Of a stretch of DNA of 64,000 bases, positions 57,651 to 64,000 are shown piece after piece; position 1 is the stretch's first letter; every line of letters begins with the position of its first letter. Under the pieces are notes generated by a model that was given only the letters and a program-made list of their open reading frames with translations, was not told where the DNA came from and did no database searches. The stretch spans positions 265,486 through 329,485 of the forward strand of contig JAJZQX010000003.1 in NCBI GenBank assembly GCA_021806645.1, in the 5' to 3' direction. The translations under genes and the position numbers were made by a program. The stretch is from Myxococcales bacterium. Its GTDB lineage: Bacteria > Myxococcota > Myxococcia > Myxococcales > Anaeromyxobacteraceae.

Positions 57651-59950
57651 GAGCCCGCCGCCTGGAGCAGACCGCCTACAACGACTGGCGCCTCGCCGCC
57701 CTCACCCCGCTCCCGGGCTGGGCCATCGCGCTCGCCGCGCTGGCCGCCGTGGCGGCGCTGGCGCTCACCTGGTGGGGGCTGCGCACCGAGCCGCGCCGGG
57801 GCCGGCGGCTCACGCTGCTGGCGCTCCGCGCGGTGAGCGCGCTGCTGGCCCTCTTCCTGCTGCTCGAGCCGGCCGTGCAACTGCTCCAGACCGCCCGCTC
57901 GCGCCTCCGCTTCGCCGTGCTGGTAGACACCTCCCGCTCGATGCGCTTCCCGATCGAGCCGGGCGGGGCCAGCCGCGCCGAGGCGGTGGCGGCGCTGCTG
58001 GCGGGCCAGCGCGCCGAGCTCTCCAGGCTGGCCGAGCGGGTGGACCTCGACTGGCGCGGCTTCGACGCGCAGACCGCGCCGGCGGACGTCGAGGCGGCGG
58101 CGCGCGGGCTGCCCTCGGACGGGAGCCGGAGCGACCTGCTGGGCGCGCTCCAGGCGGCCGCGGCCGGGCCGGGCCGGAGGCTGGCCGGCGTGCTGCTCAT
58201 CTCCGACGGCGCCGACAACGCCTCCCTCGCCGGCGGCCTCACGCCCCCGGCCCGCGCCGAGCTGCGCGCGCTGGGCGTGCCGGTCAACGCCGTGGCGGCC
58301 GGCCGCGAGCCGCCGCGCGACCTTGCCGTCGAGCGGGTGGCCGCCGAGGAGTTCGCCTTCGTGCGGAGCAGCGTCACCGTCGAGGCCACGCTGCGGGCCC
58401 ACGGGCTCGATCCCGGGCCGATCACCGTGGTGCTGCGGCGCGAGGGGGCGGTGGTGGCGCAGGCGGTGGTGCAGCTCGAGGCGGGCCAGGACCGCTACCA
58501 GGTGCCGCTCACCTTCCGGCCCGACACCACCGGCACCTTCGTCTTCACCGTGGCGGCGCCGGTGCTGCCCGGCGAGGCGGTGACCGCCAACAACCAGCGC
58601 TCCTTCGTGCTGCGCGTGATCCGCGACCGGGTCCGGGTGCTGCTGGTGGCGGGGCGGCCGAGCTGGGACGAGCGGTTCCTGCGCGGCCTGCTCAAGCAGG
58701 ACCCCAACGTGGACCTGGTCAGCTTCTTCATCCTCCGGACCAACGCCGACCAGCCCGGGCCGCAGGACCAGCTCTCGCTCATCCCCTTCCCGGTGCAGGA
58801 GATCTTCGGCCCGCAGCTCAAGACCTTCGACGCGGTGGTGCTGCTCAACTTCAACTACGCCCCCTACCGCTCGCTCGACATCGAGCGGTTCCTCCCCAAC
58901 CTGCGCGACTACGTGCGCGGCGGCGGTGGCCTGGCAATGGTGGGAGGCGAGCAGGGGTTCGGCGAGGCGCGCTATGGCGCCACGCCGCTGGCGGAGGTGC
59001 TGCCGGTGGTCCCGCTCGACGGCGCCGGCCTCGCCGAGGAGTCGTTCCGCCCGCGCCCCACCGCCGAGGGGCGGCGCCACCCCATCACGGCCATCGGCGC
59101 CGGCGAGGCGGCCACCGCCGCGGCCTGGGAGGCGCTGCCGCCGCTCGAGGTGCTCAACCGGACCCGCCCGCTTCCCCCCGGCTCGGGCGCGGTGGTGCTG
59201 CTGGAGGCCCCGGGGCTGCTGGTGGACGGCCAGCCTGCGCCGGTGGTGGCGGTGCGCGAGGTGGGGGCCGGGCGAACGCTGGCGGTCACCACCGACGGCA
59301 GCTGGCACTGGGGCTACCTGGCCGCCGAGCGGGGCGGCGGCGACGGCGCCTACCGCCGCTTCTGGTCCTCGGCGCTCCGCTGGCTGGTGCGCGATCCCGA
59401 GCTCACGCCGCTCAAGGCCGAGCCGGACGCGCCGGCCATCGATCCGGGCGCGTCGGTCGGACTCTCCATCTCCCTGCGCGGCGCCGACTACGGCCCGGCC
59501 CCGGGGCGCAAGGTGGCGGTCGAGCTGGTGGCCGAGGACGGCAAGACGGTGGCGCGCGGAGAGGCGATCACCGGCGCCGACGGCGCGGCCCGGGTGGAGC
59601 TGCCGGCCGCGCCCCCGGGCGCCTACAAGGTGTCGGCCCGCGCCGAGCCGGTGCCGGGCGGCCCGACCGAGACGGCCGCCACGGCGCTGACGGTCCGCGG
59701 CGCCGGCCCGGAGGACGGCGACGCCACGCCGCGCCCCGAGCTGCTCTCGGCCATCGCCGAGCTGACCGGTGGTGACTTCACCTCGCTGCCGGGCGGCGGG
59801 CTGCCCCGGCTGCACCAGCTCGAGCCGGAGGTGGTGGAGATCGGCCAGCGGCGCGAGCTGCCCATCTGGAACCGCTGGTGGTACCTGGCCGCGCTCTGCG
59901 CCTCGCTGGGCGCCGAGTGGATCCTGCGCCGGCGCTGGGGCTCCTGGTAG
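57647..59950 (+). CDS. membrane protein with VWA-like and glutamine-amidotransferase-like domains
   Basis: About 767 residues. Two TM helices (about 22-42 WAIALAALAAVAALALTWWG and 55-75 LRAVSALLALFLLLEPAVQL) precede a VWA-like domain with FAVLVDTSRSMRF and LLISDGADNASL. A large Ig/GATase-like periplasmic part (about 230-640: VRVLLVAGRPSWDERFLRGL; LAMVGGEQGFGEARYG) and a C-terminal TM helix follow. It pairs with DUF4159. There is no ATG, GTG or TTG in frame between 57518 and the inside of TM1. The CTG at 57647, which overlaps the upstream stop as CTGA, is the most likely start, with another CTG at 57662. The coding region is secure; the start is not. Confidence 0.85.
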   Translation: MRARRLEQTAYNDWRLAALTPLPGWAIALAALAAVAALALTWWGLRTEPRRGRRLTLLALRAVSALLALFLLLEPAVQLLQTARSRLRFAVLVDTSRSMRFPIEPGGASRAEAVAALLAGQRAELSRLAERVDLDWRGFDAQTAPADVEAAARGLPSDGSRSDLLGALQAAAAGPGRRLAGVLLISDGADNASLAGGLTPPARAELRALGVPVNAVAAGREPPRDLAVERVAAEEFAFVRSSVTVEATLRAHGLDPGPITVVLRREGAVVAQAVVQLEAGQDRYQVPLTFRPDTTGTFVFTVAAPVLPGEAVTANNQRSFVLRVIRDRVRVLLVAGRPSWDERFLRGLLKQDPNVDLVSFFILRTNADQPGPQDQLSLIPFPVQEIFGPQLKTFDAVVLLNFNYAPYRSLDIERFLPNLRDYVRGGGGLAMVGGEQGFGEARYGATPLAEVLPVVPLDGAGLAEESFRPRPTAEGRRHPITAIGAGEAATAAAWEALPPLEVLNRTRPLPPGSGAVVLLEAPGLLVDGQPAPVVAVREVGAGRTLAVTTDGSWHWGYLAAERGGGDGAYRRFWSSALRWLVRDPELTPLKAEPDAPAIDPGASVGLSISLRGADYGPAPGRKVAVELVAEDGKTVARGEAITGADGAARVELPAAPPGAYKVSARAEPVPGGPTETAATALTVRGAGPEDGDATPRPELLSAIAELTGGDFTSLPGGGLPRLHQLEPEVVEIGQRRELPIWNRWWYLAALCASLGAEWILRRRWGSW

Positions 59951-59963
59951 CGGCGCGCCGGGC

Positions 59964-61220
59964 TCAGCGGCCGCCGAGCGTGAAGCCGATCAGCAGGCCG
60001 AGCAGCCCGAGCACGACTCCCACGGCCAACGGGGCGCGCGGGTGCTCCAGCCACGCGGCCAGCGGCGCCGCGGCCGGAGAGGCGGGCACGGCGCCGCCCG
60101 GCGGCGGCGGAACGTTGGCCAGATCGACGAACTGGTCGTCGTCTTCATCGACGGCGTCATCGACCTCCCTGGCGGCGGCGAAGGCGAGGGTCGGGAGGTC
60201 GGCCTCGCTCACCGGCTCCACGCGTTCCATGGCTGGCGCCGTGGGCGCGTTCGCCGGGGCCACGGCGGTGGGCAGCCTTGGCGGCGTGAGGGCGGGTGCC
60301 TGCGTCGTGCTGGTGCGGAGTGGCGGCACCGCGGGCGGCGGCGTGGCGCTCGCCGCAGGGCGCTCTGGCGGGGGTGGCTGCGACGGTTCCGGCGCCGCGG
60401 CGGACTCGCGGTCGGGCGCGGCGGGGGTGGCCGTCTCGGCGGCGGGCTCCTCCTCGACCAGGAGCGCCTGCTCCAGCGCCCGGCGGTGGGCCAGCCAGGC
60501 CGGCATCCCCTCCGACTGCGAGGCCTCCACCCGCTCCGCCACCGCCGCGCGGTTGGCCGGTGCCACCGCCGCGGCCACCGCCTCGGCGAAGGCCGCCGCC
60601 GTGGGATACCCCTCCCCCACCAGCACGCGATCGAGCACCGCCGCGAGCGGCCCGGGCGTGACACCGCTGGCCGGAGGCAGGGACTCCAGCAGGATTCGCG
60701 CCAGGTTGCGCAGGTCGTCCTGCGGCGAGGCGTCCTCGGTGAACGGACGCCCCATCCCGCAGAGCAGCACCTCGCCGCTCTCGGTCAGCATGATCCGCTC
60801 GGCGCGGATGGCGCCGTGGCAGAGTGGGCGGCCCATGGCGGCCGGAAGCGTGTGGCCGGCCTGGAGCGCGCCGGCCACGTCGACCGCCACGCGCGCCGCC
60901 AGCTCCGGCGTGAGCGGCTCGCCCGAGTCGAGCAGGCCTCGCAGAGTCTCCCCCTCGCGCCACGCCTCGACCAGCGCCAGGTCGCCCTCCACCTCGCCGG
61001 TGCCGAGCAGGTGGCGCAGCGCCGGGTGCTCCACCCGCGAGGCCAGGTCGACGCCGCGGGCCAGCATCGAGAGGGAGAGCGCGTCGCCGGCGATGGCGGG
61101 CGGCACCCGGACCAGCAGCACGGCGCGCGGCGTCGAGGCCGAGCGGTCGATGGCCAGGTCGGAGCGCCAGCCGCCGTCGGGCGGGAGGGCACAGACCACG
61201 CGGAGCCGGTCGAAGTGCAC
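59964..61220 (-). CDS. degenerate Ser/Thr protein kinase-like membrane protein
   Basis: A 418-residue protein. Residues about 10-220 follow the eukaryotic-type kinase fold: EHPALRHLLGTGEVEGDLAL (helix C/strand 4 area), VEAWREGETLRGLL and CHGAIRAERIMLTESGEVLL. The last stretch replaces the catalytic loop HRDLKPEN by HGAIRAER, and the DFG metal site reads LCGMG. The N-terminal Gly loop and catalytic Lys are not recognisable. It is therefore probably a pseudokinase. A Pro/Ala-rich linker (about 260-340) leads to an acidic patch (DDAVDEDDDQFVD) and a C-terminal TM helix (LAVGVVLGLLGLLIGFTLGG). Targets unknown. Confidence 0.75.
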   Translation of the reverse strand: MHFDRLRVVCALPPDGGWRSDLAIDRSASTPRAVLLVRVPPAIAGDALSLSMLARGVDLASRVEHPALRHLLGTGEVEGDLALVEAWREGETLRGLLDSGEPLTPELAARVAVDVAGALQAGHTLPAAMGRPLCHGAIRAERIMLTESGEVLLCGMGRPFTEDASPQDDLRNLARILLESLPPASGVTPGPLAAVLDRVLVGEGYPTAAAFAEAVAAAVAPANRAAVAERVEASQSEGMPAWLAHRRALEQALLVEEEPAAETATPAAPDRESAAAPEPSQPPPPERPAASATPPPAVPPLRTSTTQAPALTPPRLPTAVAPANAPTAPAMERVEPVSEADLPTLAFAAAREVDDAVDEDDDQFVDLANVPPPPGGAVPASPAAAPLAAWLEHPRAPLAVGVVLGLLGLLIGFTLGGR

Positions 61221-61265
61221 GGCGCGATGGTACTACACCCGCTTCTCGTTCTCCGGCACCCCGGG

Positions 61266-61271
61266 TACCAT
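61266..61271 (+). promoter_or_regulatory. -10-like box of HAD gene (leaderless arrangement)
   Basis: TACCAT lies 6 nt before GTG 61278 with no Shine-Dalgarno. Confidence 0.35.
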
Positions 61272-61277
61272 TCGCCC

Positions 61278-62189
61278 GTGCCCAGCATCCGCGCCGTCGT
61301 CACCGACCTCGACAACACGCTCTACCCGTGGGTCGACTACGTGGTCCCGTCGCTGGAGGCGATGGTGGACTCGCTGGAGACCACCACCGGGCTGCCGCGC
61401 ATCCGCATCGTCCAGTCGCTCAAGGCCGTCTACTCGAAGTTCGGGTCGAACGAGTACCCGTTCGCCATCCAGGAGTCGGAGCTCTTCAAGCCCTACGAGC
61501 GGGACTTCGACTCCTTCAACGCGCTGGTGATCGACCCGGCCCGCAAGGCCTTCAAGTCGGCCCGCGATCGCTACCTCCACCCCTACCCGGGCGTGAAGGA
61601 GACGCTGCAGGCCCTCATGGACCGCGGCCTCAAGCTGGTGGCGCTCACCGACGCCCCGCGCAACGCCGCCGAGGGGCGGCTCCGGACGCTCAAGCTCGAC
61701 ACCCTCTTCCACGCCGTCTACACGCTGCCGGCCTACCCGCTGCCCGACAACGTCGACCCGGAGATCCGCCGCAAGGAGGAGGCGGGCCACTACCGGGCCG
61801 GCGTGCCGGTGGTCGAGCTGCCGGCCGACCACGAGAAGCCGAGCCCGGCGGGGCTGCGCCGGATCCTGGGCGACCTCGGCCTCACGGGCGAGCAGGTGCT
61901 CTACGTCGGCGACAACGTGAAGAAGGACATGCCGGTGGCGCAGGCCTGCGGCGCGCTGGGGGTCTGGGCCGAGTACGGCACCTACGTCTCCAAGGAGTAC
62001 CGCGACCGGCTCCAGGTCATCTCGGCGGGCGAGGTCACCAGGCGCCACGTCGCCGACGCCACGCCGACGCGCTGGCCGCTCGCCATCTCCTCGTTCACGC
62101 AGGTGCTCGACGTGCTCGACGGATCGCGCTGGACCAGGCCGGCGGCCCGGCGCGGCGCCGTCCGGGCGCGCCCCACCCGCCGCCGTTAG
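61278..62189 (+). CDS. HAD-superfamily hydrolase
   Basis: A 303-residue phosphatase-type enzyme. HAD motif I VTDLDNTLYPW (nucleophile Asp), motif II in LVALTDAPRNAA, motif III Lys in HEKPSPAGLRRIL and motif IV VLYVGDNVKKDMPVAQ are all intact. A helical cap (about 25-100) suggests a small phosphorylated substrate. GTG start. The ferredoxin-like gene follows after 9 bp. The substrate is unknown. Confidence 0.88.
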   Translation: MPSIRAVVTDLDNTLYPWVDYVVPSLEAMVDSLETTTGLPRIRIVQSLKAVYSKFGSNEYPFAIQESELFKPYERDFDSFNALVIDPARKAFKSARDRYLHPYPGVKETLQALMDRGLKLVALTDAPRNAAEGRLRTLKLDTLFHAVYTLPAYPLPDNVDPEIRRKEEAGHYRAGVPVVELPADHEKPSPAGLRRILGDLGLTGEQVLYVGDNVKKDMPVAQACGALGVWAEYGTYVSKEYRDRLQVISAGEVTRRHVADATPTRWPLAISSFTQVLDVLDGSRWTRPAARRGAVRARPTRRR

Positions 62190-62198
62190 GAAGTGCGC

Positions 62199-62528
62199 AT
62201 GCGCTTCCGTCACCACCTCTTCATCTGCGAGAACCGCCGCCCAGAGGGCGCGCCGAAGGGCAGCTGCGCCGCGCGCGGAGGCGAGGCGGTGCGAGCGGCC
62301 TTCAAGAACGAGCTGCTGAAGCGAGGCCTCAACGAGGAGATCCGGGCCAACAGCGCCGGCTGCCTCGATCTCTGCGAGCAGGGGCCGGTGGTGGTGGTCT
62401 ACCCGGAGGGCGCCTGGTACGTGGGCGTCCGGCCCGAGGACGTGGCCGAGATCGTCGAGCAGCACCTGGTCGGCGGCAGGCCGGTGGAGCGGCTGCTGGC
62501 GCGGACCTTCGGGCCGCTGCAGAAGTGA
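62199..62528 (+). CDS. thioredoxin-like [2Fe-2S] ferredoxin
   Basis: A 109-residue protein of the thioredoxin-fold ferredoxin family. The four cluster cysteines are visible: FICENRRPEGAPKGSC (two Cys) and SAGCLDLCEQGPVVVVYPEG (C-x3-C). AGGAAG precedes the ATG at 62199; a GTG lies 6 nt upstream. It follows the HAD gene and probably shares its transcript. Redox partner unknown. Confidence 0.92.
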   Translation: MRFRHHLFICENRRPEGAPKGSCAARGGEAVRAAFKNELLKRGLNEEIRANSAGCLDLCEQGPVVVVYPEGAWYVGVRPEDVAEIVEQHLVGGRPVERLLARTFGPLQK

Positions 62529-62548
62529 GGCCGGCCGCGGCGCCGGCC
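62529..62548. terminator. hairpin between convergent genes
   Basis: GGCCGGC / GCCGGCC with a 6-nt loop, directly after the ferredoxin stop and before the SirB1 stop. No T-run. Confidence 0.35.
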
Positions 62549-62555
62549 CCCCACG

Positions 62556-63389
62556 TCAGTTGAGCAGCGCCGGGTGGGCGCGGAGCGTGTCGAGCAGCGA
62601 GCGGACGTCGCCGGCATCGGCGGCGCCGGGCGAGAAGGCCAGGTAGGCCTCCAGGTCGCGGGCCGCGGCCGGCTTCAGCCCGAGCCGCGCCTCGACCAGC
62701 CCGCGATCGCGGACCTCGTCCATGGCGTCGGGGTCGAGCAGCAGCAGCCGGTCGATGACCCAGTAGGCGCGCACGTCGTCGCCCTGCTCCACGTAGATCC
62801 GCTTCAGGTTGTGGAGCATGCGCGACAGGATCTGGCGGGGCGGGACCGCCTGCAGGTAGCGGGGATCGAACTCGCGCCCGTGGACCAGGTGCTTGAAGCG
62901 GGACACGCACTCGTCGGCCGTGAGCAGCTCGCCGCCGTTGTAGGCGTCGATGAACAGCTCCGGGCCGTGCCCGAGCTCCAGCTTGACGAGGAAGTGGCCG
63001 GGGAAGCCGACGCCGGCGAGCGGGAGCCCGGCGCGGCGCCCCACCTCCATGAAGAGGAGCGAGAGCGTGATGGGGATGCCGAGGCGGCGCTCCAGCACCT
63101 GGTTCAGGTAGGAGTTGCGGGCGTCGTAGTAGTCCTTCTCGTTGCCGCGGAACCCCTCGTCCTCGAAGAGCACCTCGCGCACCGCCGAGATGAGCAGCGC
63201 GGCGCGGGCCTCGCCGGCGACCCGGCGCTTGACCCGCTCGGCCAGCGCGTCGAGGCGGTCGAGACAGGCCCGCACGTCGAGGCCGGCGTACTCCTCGGCC
63301 GCCAGCGCCAGGGCGGCCTCGTCGAGCCGGAGGACCGGCTCGGCGAGGAGCGCTTCGAAGCGGGCGCGGGCTGGGCTTTCGAGCTGCAT
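62556..63389 (-). CDS. SirB1-family transglutaminase-like/TPR protein
   Basis: A 277-residue cytoplasmic protein. Residues about 35-190 form the SirB1 transglutaminase-like domain: FRGNEKDYYDARNSYLNQVL, RRLGIPITLSLLFMEVGRRA and GVGFPGHFLVKLELG (His) with FIDAYNGGELLT (Asp). The usual catalytic Cys is replaced, as in most SirB1 proteins. TPR-like repeats follow (about 195-265: MLHNLKRIYVEQGDDVRAYW). Role unknown. A TATACT box lies 10 nt before the ATG. Confidence 0.88.
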   Translation of the reverse strand: MQLESPARARFEALLAEPVLRLDEAALALAAEEYAGLDVRACLDRLDALAERVKRRVAGEARAALLISAVREVLFEDEGFRGNEKDYYDARNSYLNQVLERRLGIPITLSLLFMEVGRRAGLPLAGVGFPGHFLVKLELGHGPELFIDAYNGGELLTADECVSRFKHLVHGREFDPRYLQAVPPRQILSRMLHNLKRIYVEQGDDVRAYWVIDRLLLLDPDAMDEVRDRGLVEARLGLKPAAARDLEAYLAFSPGAADAGDVRSLLDTLRAHPALLN

Positions 63390-63399
63390 CGCTGGCCCG

Positions 63400-63405
63400 A
63401 GTATA
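63400..63405 (-). promoter_or_regulatory. -10 box of SirB1-type gene (near-leaderless)
   Basis: TATACT on the minus strand ends 10 nt before the ATG at 63389; CTTGCC lies 16 bp upstream of it as a possible -35. Confidence 0.45.
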
Positions 63406-63532
63406 GCCCTCGTCCGCTCAAGGCAAGCCCGGGCCGCCCCTCCTTCGCAGGTCGTATCCGGACCTGCGCGGGCAGGCGCGGGGCGCTGAAATTGCGCGGC
63501 GGCGCGCCCTGCGAGCGGTCGGGCGATCCCCC

Positions 63533-63562
63533 TTGACGTGGGGGCACCCGGTTCTCTATCTT
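63533..63562 (+). promoter_or_regulatory. promoter of tRNA-Asn
   Basis: TTGACG (63533-63538) and TATCTT (63557-63562) with an 18-bp spacer, 14 bp before the mature tRNA 5' end. Confidence 0.7.
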
Positions 63563-63576
63563 GCCCGCCCTGCCTT

Positions 63577-63649
63577 TCCCCAGTAGCTCAGTTGGCAGAG
63601 CAGGTGACTGTTAATCACCGGGTCGCATGTTCGAGTCATGCCTGGGGAG
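63577..63649 (+). tRNA. tRNA-Asn (anticodon GTT)
   Basis: A complete 73-nt cloverleaf: acceptor TCCCCAG / CTGGGGA, D arm GCTC...GAGC, anticodon arm GGTGA-CTGTTAA-TCACC with GTT at 63610-63612, and T arm GCATG-TTCGAGT-CATGC. CCA is not encoded. Confidence 0.97.
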
Positions 63650-63657
63650 CAATAAAG

Positions 63658-63694
63658 ACGGGGGTTCCGTGAAAGCGGGACCCCCGTTCCCTTT
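63658..63694 (+). terminator. rho-independent terminator after tRNA-Asn
   Basis: ACGGGGGT / ACCCCCGT stem followed by TTCCCTTTT, 9 nt after the tRNA. Confidence 0.85.
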
Positions 63695-64000
63695 TCGGTT
63701 ACCCCGCCATTACCCCGCCGTCGGGGCTCAGCAGGCCGGTAACGTCCGGCTTGCGCCCCTTGGAGTTGACGTACAGTCTTGCAGGAGCGGCGGGGACAGA
63801 GACCATCGGCAGGAGCGACACGAGATGCCTCCACGAGGTCAGCCAAGGTACTTCCGAGCGTCCGCCCTGGCACCTGTCGTTTCCCGCGTAGCGTCGTGAA
63901 CCACCGCTGGGCGCGGTCCGGTTTGAGCCACCGCGGGATCTGCTGAGCCGGTGGCCGAGCGCGGTGATCGCGCCGGGCCGGAAACTTCCCCACCGCCTGA
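63695..64000. other. 306 bp downstream of tRNA-Asn, no gene supported
   Basis: It begins with two direct 10-bp repeats TTACCCCGCC (63699-63708 and 63710-63719). Open frames on the minus strand show no motif I recognise. The 3' side of a tRNA is a common integration site, but no integrase or second att copy is visible before the window ends. Confidence 0.4.

Noticed and set aside
63556..63993. 145-codon minus-strand frame running through the tRNA gene
   Set aside because: It reads antisense through tRNA-Asn and its terminator and has no recognisable domain.

Overview
The window is GC-rich chromosomal DNA of a Gram-negative bacterium. It is most likely a deltaproteobacterium of the phylum Myxococcota, probably near Anaeromyxobacter. 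Supporting evidence: a stand-alone CdnL-type CarD protein, a DUF6178 protein, a sigma-54 activator, a CHASE2-adenylate cyclase, a cysteine-rich lipoprotein of the repetitive myxobacterial kind, outer-membrane proteins (FadL and LptD types), and very strong third-position G/C bias. The taxon is inferred from gene content only. No insertion sequence, prophage or CRISPR array was seen; most of the window is core genome.

Layout. 1-5 kb: uvrB (cut by the window edge), an ArsR regulator, a FadL-type porin and a sigma-54 activator, with a good -24/-12 promoter in front of fadL. 5-7 kb: a cysteine-rich lipoprotein that appears frameshifted, a cold-shock protein and a small charged protein. 7-11 kb (minus strand): cdnL, ispDF, a two-TM protein and cysS. 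11-14 kb: comEC overlapping an FHA membrane protein. 14-20 kb (minus): TetR regulator, serA, hisZ, purA and a TPR lipoprotein-like protein. 20-27 kb (minus): accD, folC, a double-AMIN protein and lptD. 27.5-31.4 kb (minus): adenylate cyclase, Crp-like receptor and cyclic-nucleotide phosphodiesterase in a row. 31.4-34.6 kb (plus): purM, purN and a FAD oxidoreductase. 34.7-36.6 kb: rpmB and a DUF6178 gene. 36.6-38.4 kb: a small exported protein, a zinc-ribbon protein and folD. 38.5-43 kb: the complete glycine-cleavage operon gcvT-gcvH-gcvPA-gcvPB. 43.4-45.3 kb (minus): TonB-like protein, mgsA and a frameshifted small membrane gene. 45.4-53.4 kb: an AsmA/GT51 glycosyltransferase fusion, a DUF1624 membrane acyltransferase, infA, a translocator-like protein with a TPR chaperone-like partner, then ruvX-mltG and an M23 peptidase. 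53.4-57 kb: DEAD-box helicase, RpoH-type sigma factor and a tail-anchored small protein. 57-62.5 kb: DUF4159 and VWA membrane proteins, a degenerate kinase, a HAD phosphatase and a thioredoxin-like ferredoxin. 62.5-64 kb: a SirB1-type protein and tRNA-Asn.

How genes work together. The most coherent modules are the cyclic-nucleotide cassette (synthesis, sensing and destruction in three consecutive genes), the glycine-cleavage operon beside folD (one-carbon supply), purM-purN and purA (purines), and a run of peptidoglycan genes (GT51, MltG, M23). Tight NTGA start/stop overlaps are used repeatedly for translational coupling. At least eight genes have a -10-like hexamer only 6-10 nt before the start codon and no Shine-Dalgarno sequence, which suggests leaderless mRNAs.
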